Under the pieces are notes generated by a model. That model was not told the origin of the DNA, ran no database searches, and saw nothing but the letters and a program-made list of their open reading frames with translations. From the NCBI RefSeq assembly GCF_019800665.1, contig NZ_JAHVKO010000005.1:1-64000 (forward strand): a stretch of 64,000 nucleotides of DNA, read 5' to 3'. The position numbers and the translations under genes are program-made. The DNA is from Microbulbifer agarilyticus. Lineage in GTDB: Bacteria; Pseudomonadota; Gammaproteobacteria; Pseudomonadales; Cellvibrionaceae. Below, piece by piece: positions 38,401 through 46,175 of the stretch (position 1 is the stretch's first letter; the number at the start of each line of letters is the position of its first letter).

Positions 38401-39010
38401 CGATAAAGCGTACGTCGTTGGTAGCCACTACCGGCAGGTTCATCTTGCCGGCCAGCTCCACCGCCGCATGCAGGTACTCTTCATCACCCGCGCGCCCGGT
38501 GCGCTGCAACTCCAGGTAATAGCGACCCGGGAAAATACTGGACCACTCCTGAGCCAACGCCTCGGCCTGCGAGGTACGCCCGGCAACCAGCGCGCGACCC
38601 ACATCACCATACTTGGCACCAGACAGCATCAAAACGCCTTCCGACGCTTCCTTGATCCACTCCCGCTCCACAAATGCGTGGCCGTGGTATTGCCCTTCCA
38701 TCCACGCGCGCGAAATTAGCTCGGTGATATTGCGATAGCCATCGGCATTCATCGCATACAGCGACACCAGCGTCGGCTGCTCTTCGCCACCTTCTTTCAA
38801 CCAGAAATCCGCACCGGTAACCGGCTTGATACCGGCACCCATACAGGCTTTATAAAACTTAACCTGTGCGTAGAAGTTGGTCTGATCGGTGATCGCCACC
38901 GCCGGCATTTCCAGCTCCGCAACGCGGCCGATCAGCGGCTTGATACGCACCAGGCCATCAATCAGGGAGTATTCGGAGTGGACTCTTAAATGTACGAAGG
39001 GTTGGGTCAT
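35492..39010 (-). CDS. dnaE: DNA polymerase III alpha subunit (1172 aa)
   Basis: Replicative C-family polymerase. The PHP domain starts FVHLRVHSEYSLIDGL. The polymerase catalytic region shows PVGPGRGSGAGSLIAYS and MPDFDVDFC (two of the three acidic residues), with KFDFLGLRTLTII supplying the third. Then come the helix-hairpin-helix/clamp-binding region and the C-terminal OB fold (KVAGLVVGMRVMKTKRGD). Full length for DnaE1. Probably in one operon with downstream accA, as is common. Confidence 0.97.
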   Translation of the reverse strand: MTQPFVHLRVHSEYSLIDGLVRIKPLIGRVAELEMPAVAITDQTNFYAQVKFYKACMGAGIKPVTGADFWLKEGGEEQPTLVSLYAMNADGYRNITELISRAWMEGQYHGHAFVEREWIKEASEGVLMLSGAKYGDVGRALVAGRTSQAEALAQEWSSIFPGRYYLELQRTGRAGDEEYLHAAVELAGKMNLPVVATNDVRFIEDSEFEAHEVRVCIREGRALDDPRRERRYSAEQYLRTPEEMHELFKDIPEALENTVEIARRCSSPIQLGKYFLPQFPIPEGMTENQFFEKISFDGLYERLEHILDKSAPDYEARKKEYEDRLRFELDIVIQMGFPGYFLIVMDFIQWAKDHDIPVGPGRGSGAGSLIAYSQKITDLDPLQYDLLFERFLNPERVSMPDFDVDFCMEKRDRVINYVAENYGRNAVSQIITFGTMAAKAVVRDVARVQGKSYGLADKLSKMIPADVGMTLQKAFEQEEVLREFLENDEEGQEIWEMALQLEGVARNVGKHAGGVVIAPTKLTDFAPLYCDETGAGLVTQFDKNDVEDAGLVKFDFLGLRTLTIIDWAKAMVDEQRAREGKEPLVIEALPLDDNETFKLIKRAETTAVFQLESRGMKDLIKRLQPDNLEDMIALVALFRPGPLQSGMVDDFINRKHGRAQVAYPDAKYQHEKLKPILEPTYGVIVYQEQVMQIAQELAGYTLGGADMLRRAMGKKKPEEMAKQRATFEEGAKEQGVDPELAIKIFDLVEKFAGYGFNKSHSAAYALVSYQTAWLKAHYPAQFMAATMSSDMDKTDKVVIFIEECRAMGLDLVPPDVNLGSYQFSVDVDNRIIYGLGAIKGLGEGPIDNIIAERESGGPFTDLFDFCSRIDPRKVNKRALEALVRSGALDSIGPDTNSADGLDYSRAVLFNALDEAVKSAEQQSKNDSAGMMDLFGEVVRSASDGDVYEDFRGARPWSIRERLEGEKNTLGLYLTGHPIDEYEEELKHLVNARIADLKPGRENQKVAGLVVGMRVMKTKRGDSMAIVSLDDRSARIEAAVFSEAFGEHREKLVKDSLLVLEGSISHDDYSGGLKMSVNNVSTLDDLRSGSVIGVTLKIDSAQAMPKMGQRLSACLRPYVGGSCPVMVEVERSDAKGTFRLADEWKVEPNDQLIQSLREVIGRERVQLNYNQRQ

Positions 39011-39193
39011 ATTTTTCTATTTAATTTGGTTCCGGGGCTCTTACAGCGCTCTGTTCCGGCAATACATCAAGGGGAAACAGCCCCTCTATGTACAAAATAT
39101 TTTGATCAATAACGTCTTCTCAAGCCCACATCATTTCATGGACTTGGTAGGCAAATTCTATAGCGAAGTAAAGTGGTCGCTGCGCAGGTGGAG

Positions 39194-39290
39194 CAGTGGG
39201 TACGAGTTTTCAGGAGCGTCGCAAACAGGAAGTTTGCGCCGCAACGCCCAGGGATGGGTTCACAGTGGTCCTGAAAACTCGTACCCACTG
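39194..39290. repeat. Structured palindromic element, copy 2
   Basis: Outer arms 39194-39215 and 39269-39290 pair perfectly over 22 bp. Inner nine bases (TTTTCAGGA) and the 53-base core with its two hairpins match copy 1 except for a handful of changes; the outer 11-13 bp are different yet fully paired. It lies 45 bases after the DUF1289 gene and about 180 bases before the dnaE start, so it could terminate the 39336-40103 transcript. Confidence 0.85.
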
Positions 39291-39335
39291 ATCCGCCGCC
39301 TCAAACGGACAGACAAAACGAAACCAGGTCGAGGT

Positions 39336-39578
39336 TCAGTCAGTCCACCAAACCCGCTTCATCTCAACGGCCCGCTCCTGGCACTTACTCAGCACCTCAC
39401 GCTTCTGGGCGTTGTTCATCTTCCCCCACTGGCTGATCTCCGTACCGGAACGAAAACACCCCTCACAGATGTCCTCACTGTTCAACGCACACACGGAAAC
39501 GCACGGAGACTTTACTGGAAACTCAAACATCGGCTCGGGCTCTTTATCCTTCACGCGGCTCCAGTCACTTTCAGCCAT
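39336..39578 (-). CDS. DUF1289 small cysteine protein (80 aa)
   Basis: Short protein with the family cysteine pattern SPCVSVCALNSEDICEGCFRSGTEISQW, four cysteines that probably bind a metal ion, followed by a helical tail ending KRVWW. Function unknown; widely found in proteobacteria. It starts 4 bases after the gamma carbonic anhydrase gene, so the two are co-transcribed. Confidence 0.87.
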   Translation of the reverse strand: MAESDWSRVKDKEPEPMFEFPVKSPCVSVCALNSEDICEGCFRSGTEISQWGKMNNAQKREVLSKCQERAVEMKRVWWTD

Positions 39579-39581
39579 GAC

Positions 39582-40103
39582 TCAGACCTCAACCAGCTCT
39601 TCCGCAAAGCGCTGGCCGTTCGCCACATACACATCACTACTCAACTTCAGCAACTCAAACGTCGACTCGTCCAACGTTTTTACCACCTTGGCGGGGCTAC
39701 CCAGCACCAGCGAAAAATCTGGAATCTCCATATTTTCCTTCACCAGCGCATTCGCCCCGATGATGCAACAGCGCCCAATCTTGGCCCCATTCAACACCAC
39801 CGCGTTCATCCCCACCAGGGAATATTCACCAATCTCGCAACCGTGCAAGGTCACATTGTGCCCAACGGTCACACCAGTACCGATGGTCAGCGGCTTGCCC
39901 GGATCGTTATGCAACACCGAGCCGTCCTGAACATTGGCCCGCTCACCGATGGTGATCAGTTCGTTATCGCCACGGATGACCGCGTTAAACCACACCGAAC
40001 TGTGCGGCATCATCAGCACATTGCCGATTACCCGCGCGCCGGGCGCGACATAATGGCCCTCGCCCTCCAGCTGTGGCTGTTTATCGCCCAATCTGTACAG
40101 CAT
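39582..40103 (-). CDS. Gamma-class carbonic anhydrase-like protein (173 aa)
   Basis: Left-handed beta-helix protein of the YrdA/PaaY/gamma-CA group. Hexapeptide-type repeats run from about residue 15 to 140, and the three zinc histidines are in SVLHNDPG and VGHNVTLHG. The group includes true carbonic anhydrases and proteins of unknown activity; sequence alone does not decide. Operon with the DUF1289 gene; a 113-base gap separates it from ogt. Confidence 0.85.
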   Translation of the reverse strand: MLYRLGDKQPQLEGEGHYVAPGARVIGNVLMMPHSSVWFNAVIRGDNELITIGERANVQDGSVLHNDPGKPLTIGTGVTVGHNVTLHGCEIGEYSLVGMNAVVLNGAKIGRCCIIGANALVKENMEIPDFSLVLGSPAKVVKTLDESTFELLKLSSDVYVANGQRFAEELVEV

Positions 40104-40216
40104 GCGACCTCCGGCAATCAGTGGTATATCGTTGAAATCAGCCGCGTATTATCCCGCCCGCCGGTCTGGATTGCCACCCTCAGGGCACCCCTGCAGCCCG
40201 TGACCAGCCAGACAAA

Positions 40217-40699
40217 TCAGCCAATCAGAACCCCTTCCAGCGCCAACAACCGCGCCTTCATCTCGATACCCCCCGCATACCCCGTCAGCGACCCGTCAGC
40301 ACCGATCACTCGGTGGCAGGGAACGACGATGGACAGCGGGTTGGCACCGTTGGCCCGGGCGACCGCGCGCACAGCTTTCGGGTTGCCAATCGCCTCTGCC
40401 AGCTCGCGGTAACTGCGGGTCTCGCCAAAGGGGATCGCACACAGTGCGCGCCACACGGACTGTTGGAATGGAGTGCCTGCGGCACCCAGAGGGAGGTCAA
40501 AAGACTGCAACTCGCCGGCGAAATACGCCTCGAGCTGCTCAAACGCCAAATCCGTATGCGGCGTCGCCTCGCGCAACCAGTCTTCCCGCACCGGCAAGGG
40601 CCGCTTGCCAGCCTGCAGATCAATACCCACAAGCCCAGCTTCGTTCGCCGCAATACCGAGCTCGCCAAAAGCGCTGGGATAGATTTCATACCTGATCAT
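40217..40699 (-). CDS. ogt: Methylated-DNA-protein-cysteine methyltransferase (160 aa)
   Basis: Suicide repair protein that removes O6-alkyl groups from guanine. The active-site PCHRVIG follows ANPLSIVV, and the helix-turn-helix FQQSVWRALCAIPFGETRSYRELA is intact. The start at 40699 (MIRYEIYPS) overlaps the stop of ada-alkA (ATGA), so the two repair proteins are translationally coupled; a longer frame upstream would lie inside that gene. Confidence 0.93.
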   Translation of the reverse strand: MIRYEIYPSAFGELGIAANEAGLVGIDLQAGKRPLPVREDWLREATPHTDLAFEQLEAYFAGELQSFDLPLGAAGTPFQQSVWRALCAIPFGETRSYRELAEAIGNPKAVRAVARANGANPLSIVVPCHRVIGADGSLTGYAGGIEMKARLLALEGVLIG

Positions 40700-42201
40700 G
40701 TCGAGGAGCTCTCTTTGGTCTTCAGTTTGAGGGATTGCCACAGCAACAGGGCCCCGTAGGCGCGCCAGGGACGCCAGGACTCAGCCCGCGCCTGGGCCTG
40801 CTTGGGGGTCGCCTTTTTCTCACCATCGCCCAGCGCGATCAGAATTCCCAGATCCGACGCGGGAAAGGCATCCGGCATTGAAAGGCCACGCATCGCCGTA
40901 TAGTGCGCGGTCCAGTCGCCGATACCGGGGAGTGCGGTCATCTGCTTGCAAAACGCCTCCAGCTCCGGCTCATCAAAGTCCACTTCGCCTGCCAGTGTGG
41001 CGGCGACAAAACTGCGCAATGTGGCAGCGCGGGTACGGGTCACCCCGATATCGGAGAAATCTGCATGGCGCAGCTGTTCCGCGCTGGGAAACAGCAGTTG
41101 CTCACCATCTGGGCCGCTAAACGCCTCGCCATACCCCCTGGCCACACGCCCGGCAATAGTGGTCGCGGCGGCAACAGAAATCTGCTGACCGAGAATGGCG
41201 CGCAAAGTGTATTCAAACGGGTCCCAGGCGCCGGGTAAACGCACCCCCGGAGTTGCACTCAAAACCTTCTGCAACAGTGGATCCGCCTGCAAGTGCTCGC
41301 GGATTTCCTCGCTGTCAGCATCCAGGTCAAACAGTCGCCGCAACTTTTCCCGCAGCGGGTACAGCACCGCACCACAACCCCCACTGCCATCGTTTCCAAA
41401 GACGCTCACCCGCAGACGACATTTCTCAGGCTCGTGCGCAACGCGCAATACACCGCGCTGACCGTTCAGCTCGAAACTGCGCAGGTATTCTCCCCGCTCC
41501 GGATCCTCTGCCGTTATCACCTGCTCCACACCGGGCAGCGCCCGTGCAGCAAAGAAGGCCAGCAGCGCCGGCCAGTCGAAGGGGGGACGATAGCTCAAAT
41601 AAATCTGCACCCCGTTGCCAGAATCCGGCTGCTTGGCGCGCTTGGTCGATTCCCGACGAACTTCGCTGGGCGTGCGGTGATAAATGGACTTAAACACCCC
41701 ATTGAAGCGACGCAGACTATTGAAGCCGGAGGCAAAGGCAACATCGGCCACCGGCAGGTGGGTATCACGCAGCAGCCCGAACGCAAACAACGCGCGCTCC
41801 GTCTGCCATACCTGCAGGGGGCTCAAGCCAATATGTTCGGCAAAGAGTTTACGCAAGTAGCGACTGGTAATACCGAGGCGCTCGGCGAGCTGCTCTATGG
41901 ACTGCGCTTCGCGTTCGGCACGCATCAAGGCCAAGGCACGTTGCACCGTGGTGGAAACCAATCCCCAGGCAGCACTGCCAGGAGCCGCGTCCGGTCGACA
42001 ACGCAGACATGGACGATAGCCCGCCGCGGTGGCCTCCGCTGCGGTGTTGAAGTATTCGACGTTCTTCTCCAGCGGTGGCCGCGCCGGACAGATCGGGCGG
42101 CAAAAAATACCGGTGGTCTTCACCGCAGTGAAGAAGCGCCCATCGAAGCGCTTGTCGCGCGCGAGACGCGCGCGGTTACAAATGACCGGATCTGGCTGCA
42201 C
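40696..42201 (-). CDS. alkA: Ada-type regulator fused to AlkA 3-methyladenine glycosylase (501 aa)
   Basis: Three parts. A zinc Ada N-terminal domain with GIFCRPICPARPPLEKNVEYF and YRPCLRCRPD (about residues 30-75) takes methyl groups from phosphotriesters. An AraC-type helix-turn-helix follows (about 95-185, IEQLAERLGITSRYLRKLF). The AlkA glycosylase domain (about 200-495) has a helix-hairpin-helix ALPGIGDWTAHYTAMR and the DLGIL segment carrying the catalytic Asp. The Ada methyltransferase domain is absent, supplied by coupled ogt. Probably autoregulated in the adaptive response to alkylation. Confidence 0.92.
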   Translation of the reverse strand: MQPDPVICNRARLARDKRFDGRFFTAVKTTGIFCRPICPARPPLEKNVEYFNTAAEATAAGYRPCLRCRPDAAPGSAAWGLVSTTVQRALALMRAEREAQSIEQLAERLGITSRYLRKLFAEHIGLSPLQVWQTERALFAFGLLRDTHLPVADVAFASGFNSLRRFNGVFKSIYHRTPSEVRRESTKRAKQPDSGNGVQIYLSYRPPFDWPALLAFFAARALPGVEQVITAEDPERGEYLRSFELNGQRGVLRVAHEPEKCRLRVSVFGNDGSGGCGAVLYPLREKLRRLFDLDADSEEIREHLQADPLLQKVLSATPGVRLPGAWDPFEYTLRAILGQQISVAAATTIAGRVARGYGEAFSGPDGEQLLFPSAEQLRHADFSDIGVTRTRAATLRSFVAATLAGEVDFDEPELEAFCKQMTALPGIGDWTAHYTAMRGLSMPDAFPASDLGILIALGDGEKKATPKQAQARAESWRPWRAYGALLLWQSLKLKTKESSST

Positions 42202-42357
42202 AGTATGCTCACTAATTAAACCCTATACCGGCAGTCTATGATTTCGGCGCAGAGAAGACTAGTCAGATTCGGAACTGACAAGAAGGCCCAGATACGGGCA
42301 AAGAAATGGCAGAGTTGCGGGTGCCCAATTGGAGAGAAACAACGCGATAAACGCTTG

Positions 42358-42789
42358 CTACAAGGTGCCCCAGACTTTCTGCAGAACCAAAAACAGGAAA
42401 GCGGTAGAGCACCCGAAAATCAGCAGTCCGTTAACCGCCAGCAACGGTCCTAACATGCGCCAGGGCGGTTTCAGCACCACATCGCCGTAACCAAGGGCGG
42501 TGATCGACGAGGTGGCAAAGTACACCCCTTCAACAAAATTCGGTACCAGGCGCTTGCGCCAGAAAAACAGGCCCCACAGCGAGGCTTCAATCACATGGGT
42601 AATGAAGAGCGAAACAAAACAGAGGGTTACCAGTATTGTGTCCGCCCTGCTGCTGCCCAGCGCGTCGGCAAACCATTGGTGTACCCCCGACATATGGTGA
42701 GTAAATTCCAGTAACACCGCGGCGTGAAACAGAAACGTGGTAACCGCCAGTATCAGCGCCGTTGCGAGCACATGTGGTCGGTGACTCAT
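42358..42789 (-). CDS. Two-TM potassium-channel-like protein (143 aa)
   Basis: Four hydrophobic segments: residues about 8-28, 50-72, a pore loop and about 112-138. The selectivity filter TALGYGDV occurs in the pore loop, as in Ion_trans_2 / KcsA-like channels. There is no regulatory RCK domain. It overlaps the end of the NodT-like gene by 4 bases and closes that operon, an unusual place for a channel. Ion preference is inferred from the GYGD motif. Confidence 0.82.
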   Translation of the reverse strand: MSHRPHVLATALILAVTTFLFHAAVLLEFTHHMSGVHQWFADALGSSRADTILVTLCFVSLFITHVIEASLWGLFFWRKRLVPNFVEGVYFATSSITALGYGDVVLKPPWRMLGPLLAVNGLLIFGCSTAFLFLVLQKVWGTL

Positions 42790-44237
42790 TTACTACCTCC
42801 TGAACTTGGTGCCGCCAGCGCCACCGCTTCAAAACCACCACCCAGCGCCAGGTGCAAACGAATACGATTGGAAACCCGTGCATTGCGCAAACGGATTACA
42901 TTTGACTCAACCAGCAATTGCTCCGCCTGAAGCTCGCCCACCCACAACAGATCCCGTTTGCCCGCGCGATACTGCTCAATGGCGATTTCCACTGCGCGGG
43001 TACGATCCTGCAGCGCACGCTGCGCGTAATAGAGTTCACCGGCCAACAGTGACTCACTGGCAAGCAGGGTTTCCACTTCGCGGAATGCGTTCAATACGAC
43101 ACTGCCGTAATTGGCCACTGCCTGCGCCTGCTGCGCAGTGGCGATCCGCACGTAGGCGCACAGAGCACCCCCTTCATATATCGGGATGGTTGCACCGACC
43201 TCCGCAGATGCCCAGTAAGGACTCAAGCGGAGGATTTTCAACAGGTGATCACCAAGGCGCTCCGCAGTAAGCTCGAGGGAAAAATCCGGCAACAGCGCCA
43301 AGCGCGCGGACTCTTCCTTGCGAAATGCCGCCAGAACCAGATATTCCGCAGCAATAATGTCCGGGCGGCGTTCCAACAAGGTCACCGGTAACCCCGCCGA
43401 TACTGGCGGCGGCAACGGTGGATATTTCTCTGCACCACGAAGCTCCGCGGCCGGGTAACGCCCGAGTAATACCTCAAGCGTGCGCACCAGTTCGCCGTAT
43501 TTAATCTTGGCCTTTTCCCGTTCACTTTGCGCGTTTTGCAGACGCGCGCGGGCATCCACCACGTCCAGCTGCGAACTCTTTCCGCTCTGATTGCGCACTT
43601 CAGACAACTCGAATAACTGGGAATAAATGTTCACAGCATCGTCCGCAAGCTGGATCAACTGCAATGCCTCTGTCACCAGATACCAGTTCAGCGCCACCGT
43701 AGCGGCGAGGGACTGGCGCGCGTACACGAGATCGAACTCACTGGCCTCGTAGTCGGCGACGGCCGCCGCGCGGTTCGCACGCAGCTTGCCCCACAAGTCC
43801 ATCTCCCAGGTCACCCCGAGCCCGGCGATGGTATGGCTGAAGGTATGTTTGAAACGATCATCGTCACCGAAGTCGTGCGTCTGCTTGGCGCCGATTTTCC
43901 CGCCCACTTGCGGTTTCAGGGGGGCGCCGGCCACCACCACCAGCTGCCGGGCAATTTCCACGTCTTCTATTGCCTGATGCAAATCCAGGTTGTTGGCCAT
44001 GGCTTCCGCAACCAGCGCACTCAATACGGGATCGTCGAAAGTGCCAAGCCAGTTATCCACAACCGGCAAGTTGCTAGTGCGCGCCACCCAGTCCAGAGGC
44101 ACCCCGGTCTCCGGCGGAAGTGCAGTGTCGAGGTTTTCTACCGGCGACGGTGGTGTGCGCAAAGCGCAACCATGAGTGGCCAGGCATAGCGCCAAAGCCA
44201 GCAGCACGCGAACGAGTGAAAACTTATGGCTACTCAT
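42786..44237 (-). CDS. NodT/OprM-family outer-membrane efflux lipoprotein (483 aa)
   Basis: Trimeric TolC-like exit duct. The lipobox LATHGC (Cys25) is followed by two long repeated outer-membrane-efflux domains with coiled-coil helices (about residues 70-270 and 280-470). The domain includes the LLERRPDIIAAEYLVLAAF block typical of RND-type outer-membrane factors. Its start overlaps the HlyD-like gene by 4 bases. Confidence 0.9.
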   Translation of the reverse strand: MSSHKFSLVRVLLALALCLATHGCALRTPPSPVENLDTALPPETGVPLDWVARTSNLPVVDNWLGTFDDPVLSALVAEAMANNLDLHQAIEDVEIARQLVVVAGAPLKPQVGGKIGAKQTHDFGDDDRFKHTFSHTIAGLGVTWEMDLWGKLRANRAAAVADYEASEFDLVYARQSLAATVALNWYLVTEALQLIQLADDAVNIYSQLFELSEVRNQSGKSSQLDVVDARARLQNAQSEREKAKIKYGELVRTLEVLLGRYPAAELRGAEKYPPLPPPVSAGLPVTLLERRPDIIAAEYLVLAAFRKEESARLALLPDFSLELTAERLGDHLLKILRLSPYWASAEVGATIPIYEGGALCAYVRIATAQQAQAVANYGSVVLNAFREVETLLASESLLAGELYYAQRALQDRTRAVEIAIEQYRAGKRDLLWVGELQAEQLLVESNVIRLRNARVSNRIRLHLALGGGFEAVALAAPSSGGSK

Positions 44238-45388
44238 CCGGCAAAGGGGTACAGGTAGTTTGCCCAGGAATAAGCACGGATACCGATCTTGCGCAGTATC
44301 ACAAAGCCACTGGACGTATCGGTATAAATGGCGGCGCGACCCTGGGTGCCGATGGGAAATTTGGACTGGTCGTCACCGTCCATGCGAATGGCGACCACGA
44401 ACTGCCCCTGCGGCAGCTCCAGCGGTCGGAAGTGAAACTTGGGCAACTTGCCGCTGGGAAGCAACTGGCCGTGTCCACTGCCACGCCAGATAGCCTCTAC
44501 CTTGCCGGTAAATATCTGCCCCGGGTACAGGTCCAGGGCAACTTCCACCACCTGCCCCTCCTGCACATGTTTCAGGTTTTCCTGGAAGTAATTCGCCAGC
44601 AGATAACGGTCCGACTCACACACAAAGGTGGCGATGGCACCAATGCGAAAAGAACCGGCCACCATGCCCGGGCGCACCTGCAGGTTCATCACATGGCCGT
44701 CTTCCGGGGCGGTCATCAGGGTATTGTCGAGATAGAACTGGGCCAGGTCGAGTTTCGCCTGAATCGTGGCTACGGTGGTATTGACCCCACCAATACGCGA
44801 GTTGTATTCGAGTTCCGCCCGCTCGACTTCGGCCATGGCCTCGTGAATACCGGCCTCACTGGCGACGACGCGGGCGCTCCATTTTTCCACATCCTCCTGT
44901 GGCCCAGCGCCGGTACGTGCGAGCTTCTCGGATAACGCAAGCTCATAGCGCGCATACACCAGCTCGGCTTCCTTCTGCACCACTTTCTGCGACGCCAGCT
45001 GAATGTCTGCTTCCAGTACCTTTACATTTTGTTTGGCCTTCGCCAGTTCCGCTTCATATTCCCGCACTTTGTATTCGTATGGACGGCGGTCAAACTGAAA
45101 TAGTGGCTGGCCTTTTTTGACCAACACATTCGGCTCCACCAATACATCGGTCACCAGCGTTGGCTCATTCAAACGCGGGGTCAGCTGAATGGTGTGCTGA
45201 ATCATGCGTGCATTGGTGGAATACGGGGTAATAAAGCGCAATCCGATCAGGAAAATCAGCAACAGATGCAGGCCCACCGACAGGGACACAATGCCCCAGG
45301 CGATGTTGAACTTCATCCATTTGAATTTAAAAAACGTCAGCCAGACGGCGACGATATAGACGAACAGTATGACGAAGCCCAACAGCAT
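44234..45388 (-). CDS. HlyD-family membrane fusion protein, YiaV-like (384 aa)
   Basis: N-terminal membrane helices (about residues 2-20 and 28-52) are followed by the biotinyl-lipoyl/beta-barrel domains (VLVEPNVLVKKGQPLFQFD, APEDGHVMNLQVRPGMVAG) around a coiled-coil hairpin (about 110-210). The sequence resembles YiaV/EmrA-like adaptors. It lies between a DUF3302 gene and a NodT-like duct. No RND, MFS or ABC pump is encoded with it, so the inner-membrane partner is unclear. Confidence 0.88.
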   Translation of the reverse strand: MLLGFVILFVYIVAVWLTFFKFKWMKFNIAWGIVSLSVGLHLLLIFLIGLRFITPYSTNARMIQHTIQLTPRLNEPTLVTDVLVEPNVLVKKGQPLFQFDRRPYEYKVREYEAELAKAKQNVKVLEADIQLASQKVVQKEAELVYARYELALSEKLARTGAGPQEDVEKWSARVVASEAGIHEAMAEVERAELEYNSRIGGVNTTVATIQAKLDLAQFYLDNTLMTAPEDGHVMNLQVRPGMVAGSFRIGAIATFVCESDRYLLANYFQENLKHVQEGQVVEVALDLYPGQIFTGKVEAIWRGSGHGQLLPSGKLPKFHFRPLELPQGQFVVAIRMDGDDQSKFPIGTQGRAAIYTDTSSGFVILRKIGIRAYSWANYLYPFAG

Positions 45389-45400
45389 TAGTGCGGCCCC

Positions 45401-45784
45401 TTAAGCGTCTGTATCGCCATTATTGCGCGGGGGAGTGTCATGCGGGGGATTACCTCCGGATGACTTCTTCTTTTTGTCGCCCTCATCCCCTTTCAAACGC
45501 GCGATGTTTTCATCGATTGCCTGCGCCTCTTCTTCGGGCAACCGGCGAATATCGATGGTATCGGTCGGTTTAAACGCCCAGATGAACGCATTGATCCACG
45601 GCACCACGGCGAGGAAACCCGCGTACCCCATTATGCGCACCGCTTCTGCGTCCGGGTGCTTGCGGGCAATAGCAATGCGACCGGGCAACCCGGCGATCCA
45701 CAGCAAAATCACGAGAATACACAGGCAGGCGCCAATAATGACGAGGAAGGTCAGGTAGTCCCAGTGGTCAAGCTTGAATCCCAT
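45401..45784 (-). CDS. DUF3302 inner-membrane protein, YiaW-like (127 aa)
   Basis: Two transmembrane segments (about residues 10-32 and 50-72) and a charged, Lys/Asn-rich cytoplasmic tail. The opening DHWDYLTFLVIIGACLCILVILLWIAGLPGRIAIARKHPDAEAV is typical of the family. E. coli YiaW and YiaV are paired in the same way. Function is unknown. It heads the operon DUF3302 - HlyD - NodT - channel. Confidence 0.85.
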   Translation of the reverse strand: MGFKLDHWDYLTFLVIIGACLCILVILLWIAGLPGRIAIARKHPDAEAVRIMGYAGFLAVVPWINAFIWAFKPTDTIDIRRLPEEEAQAIDENIARLKGDEGDKKKKSSGGNPPHDTPPRNNGDTDA

Positions 45785-46175
45785 AGAAAATCCTCTTCTG
45801 CCGACTCAGCCGCGGGCGCAGAGAAATGATCTTCTTCCCGGAATCTGCACCACGTAGAAGGCTGCCCAAGAATTATTAATCACACTATTGCACTTAAATT
45901 GCTTTTAAATTCCTTTAAGTGCTCTTGGTAGGCGTCCATGAGATTGTAGAGTACTGGCGGTCAAACGCTGCTAGCGAGTGCACGACTGGCACTCGAGTGT
46001 TCAAGAAAAGCGGATATGCCGACACGCTTTGACGCATCCCAAAATAGCTGAAACAGGGACCGGATTAGGAGCGGGATTAGGAGCGGAAATAGGATCCGGA
46101 ATAGCAACGGGAATAAGCAAGTATTTACCATGCCTGATCGATGCACCCCGGCGCAGGCAACATATACTGATTTCA
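45785..46175. promoter_or_regulatory. Divergent intergenic region with palindrome
   Basis: About 390 bases between the DUF3302 operon and the DUF389 gene. A perfect 9-bp inverted repeat GCACTTAAA / TTTAAGTGC (45890-45898 and 45914-45922, 15 bases between) in an AT-rich patch is a good operator candidate for either side. A purine-rich stretch of short repeats (GGATTAGGAGCGG-like) at about 46060-46120 reads as a Gly-rich frame but is probably non-coding. Confidence 0.4.

Noticed and set aside
43833-45120. Plus-strand frames across the HlyD/NodT region
   Set aside because: All are shadows of the minus-strand operon with intact overlaps and family motifs.
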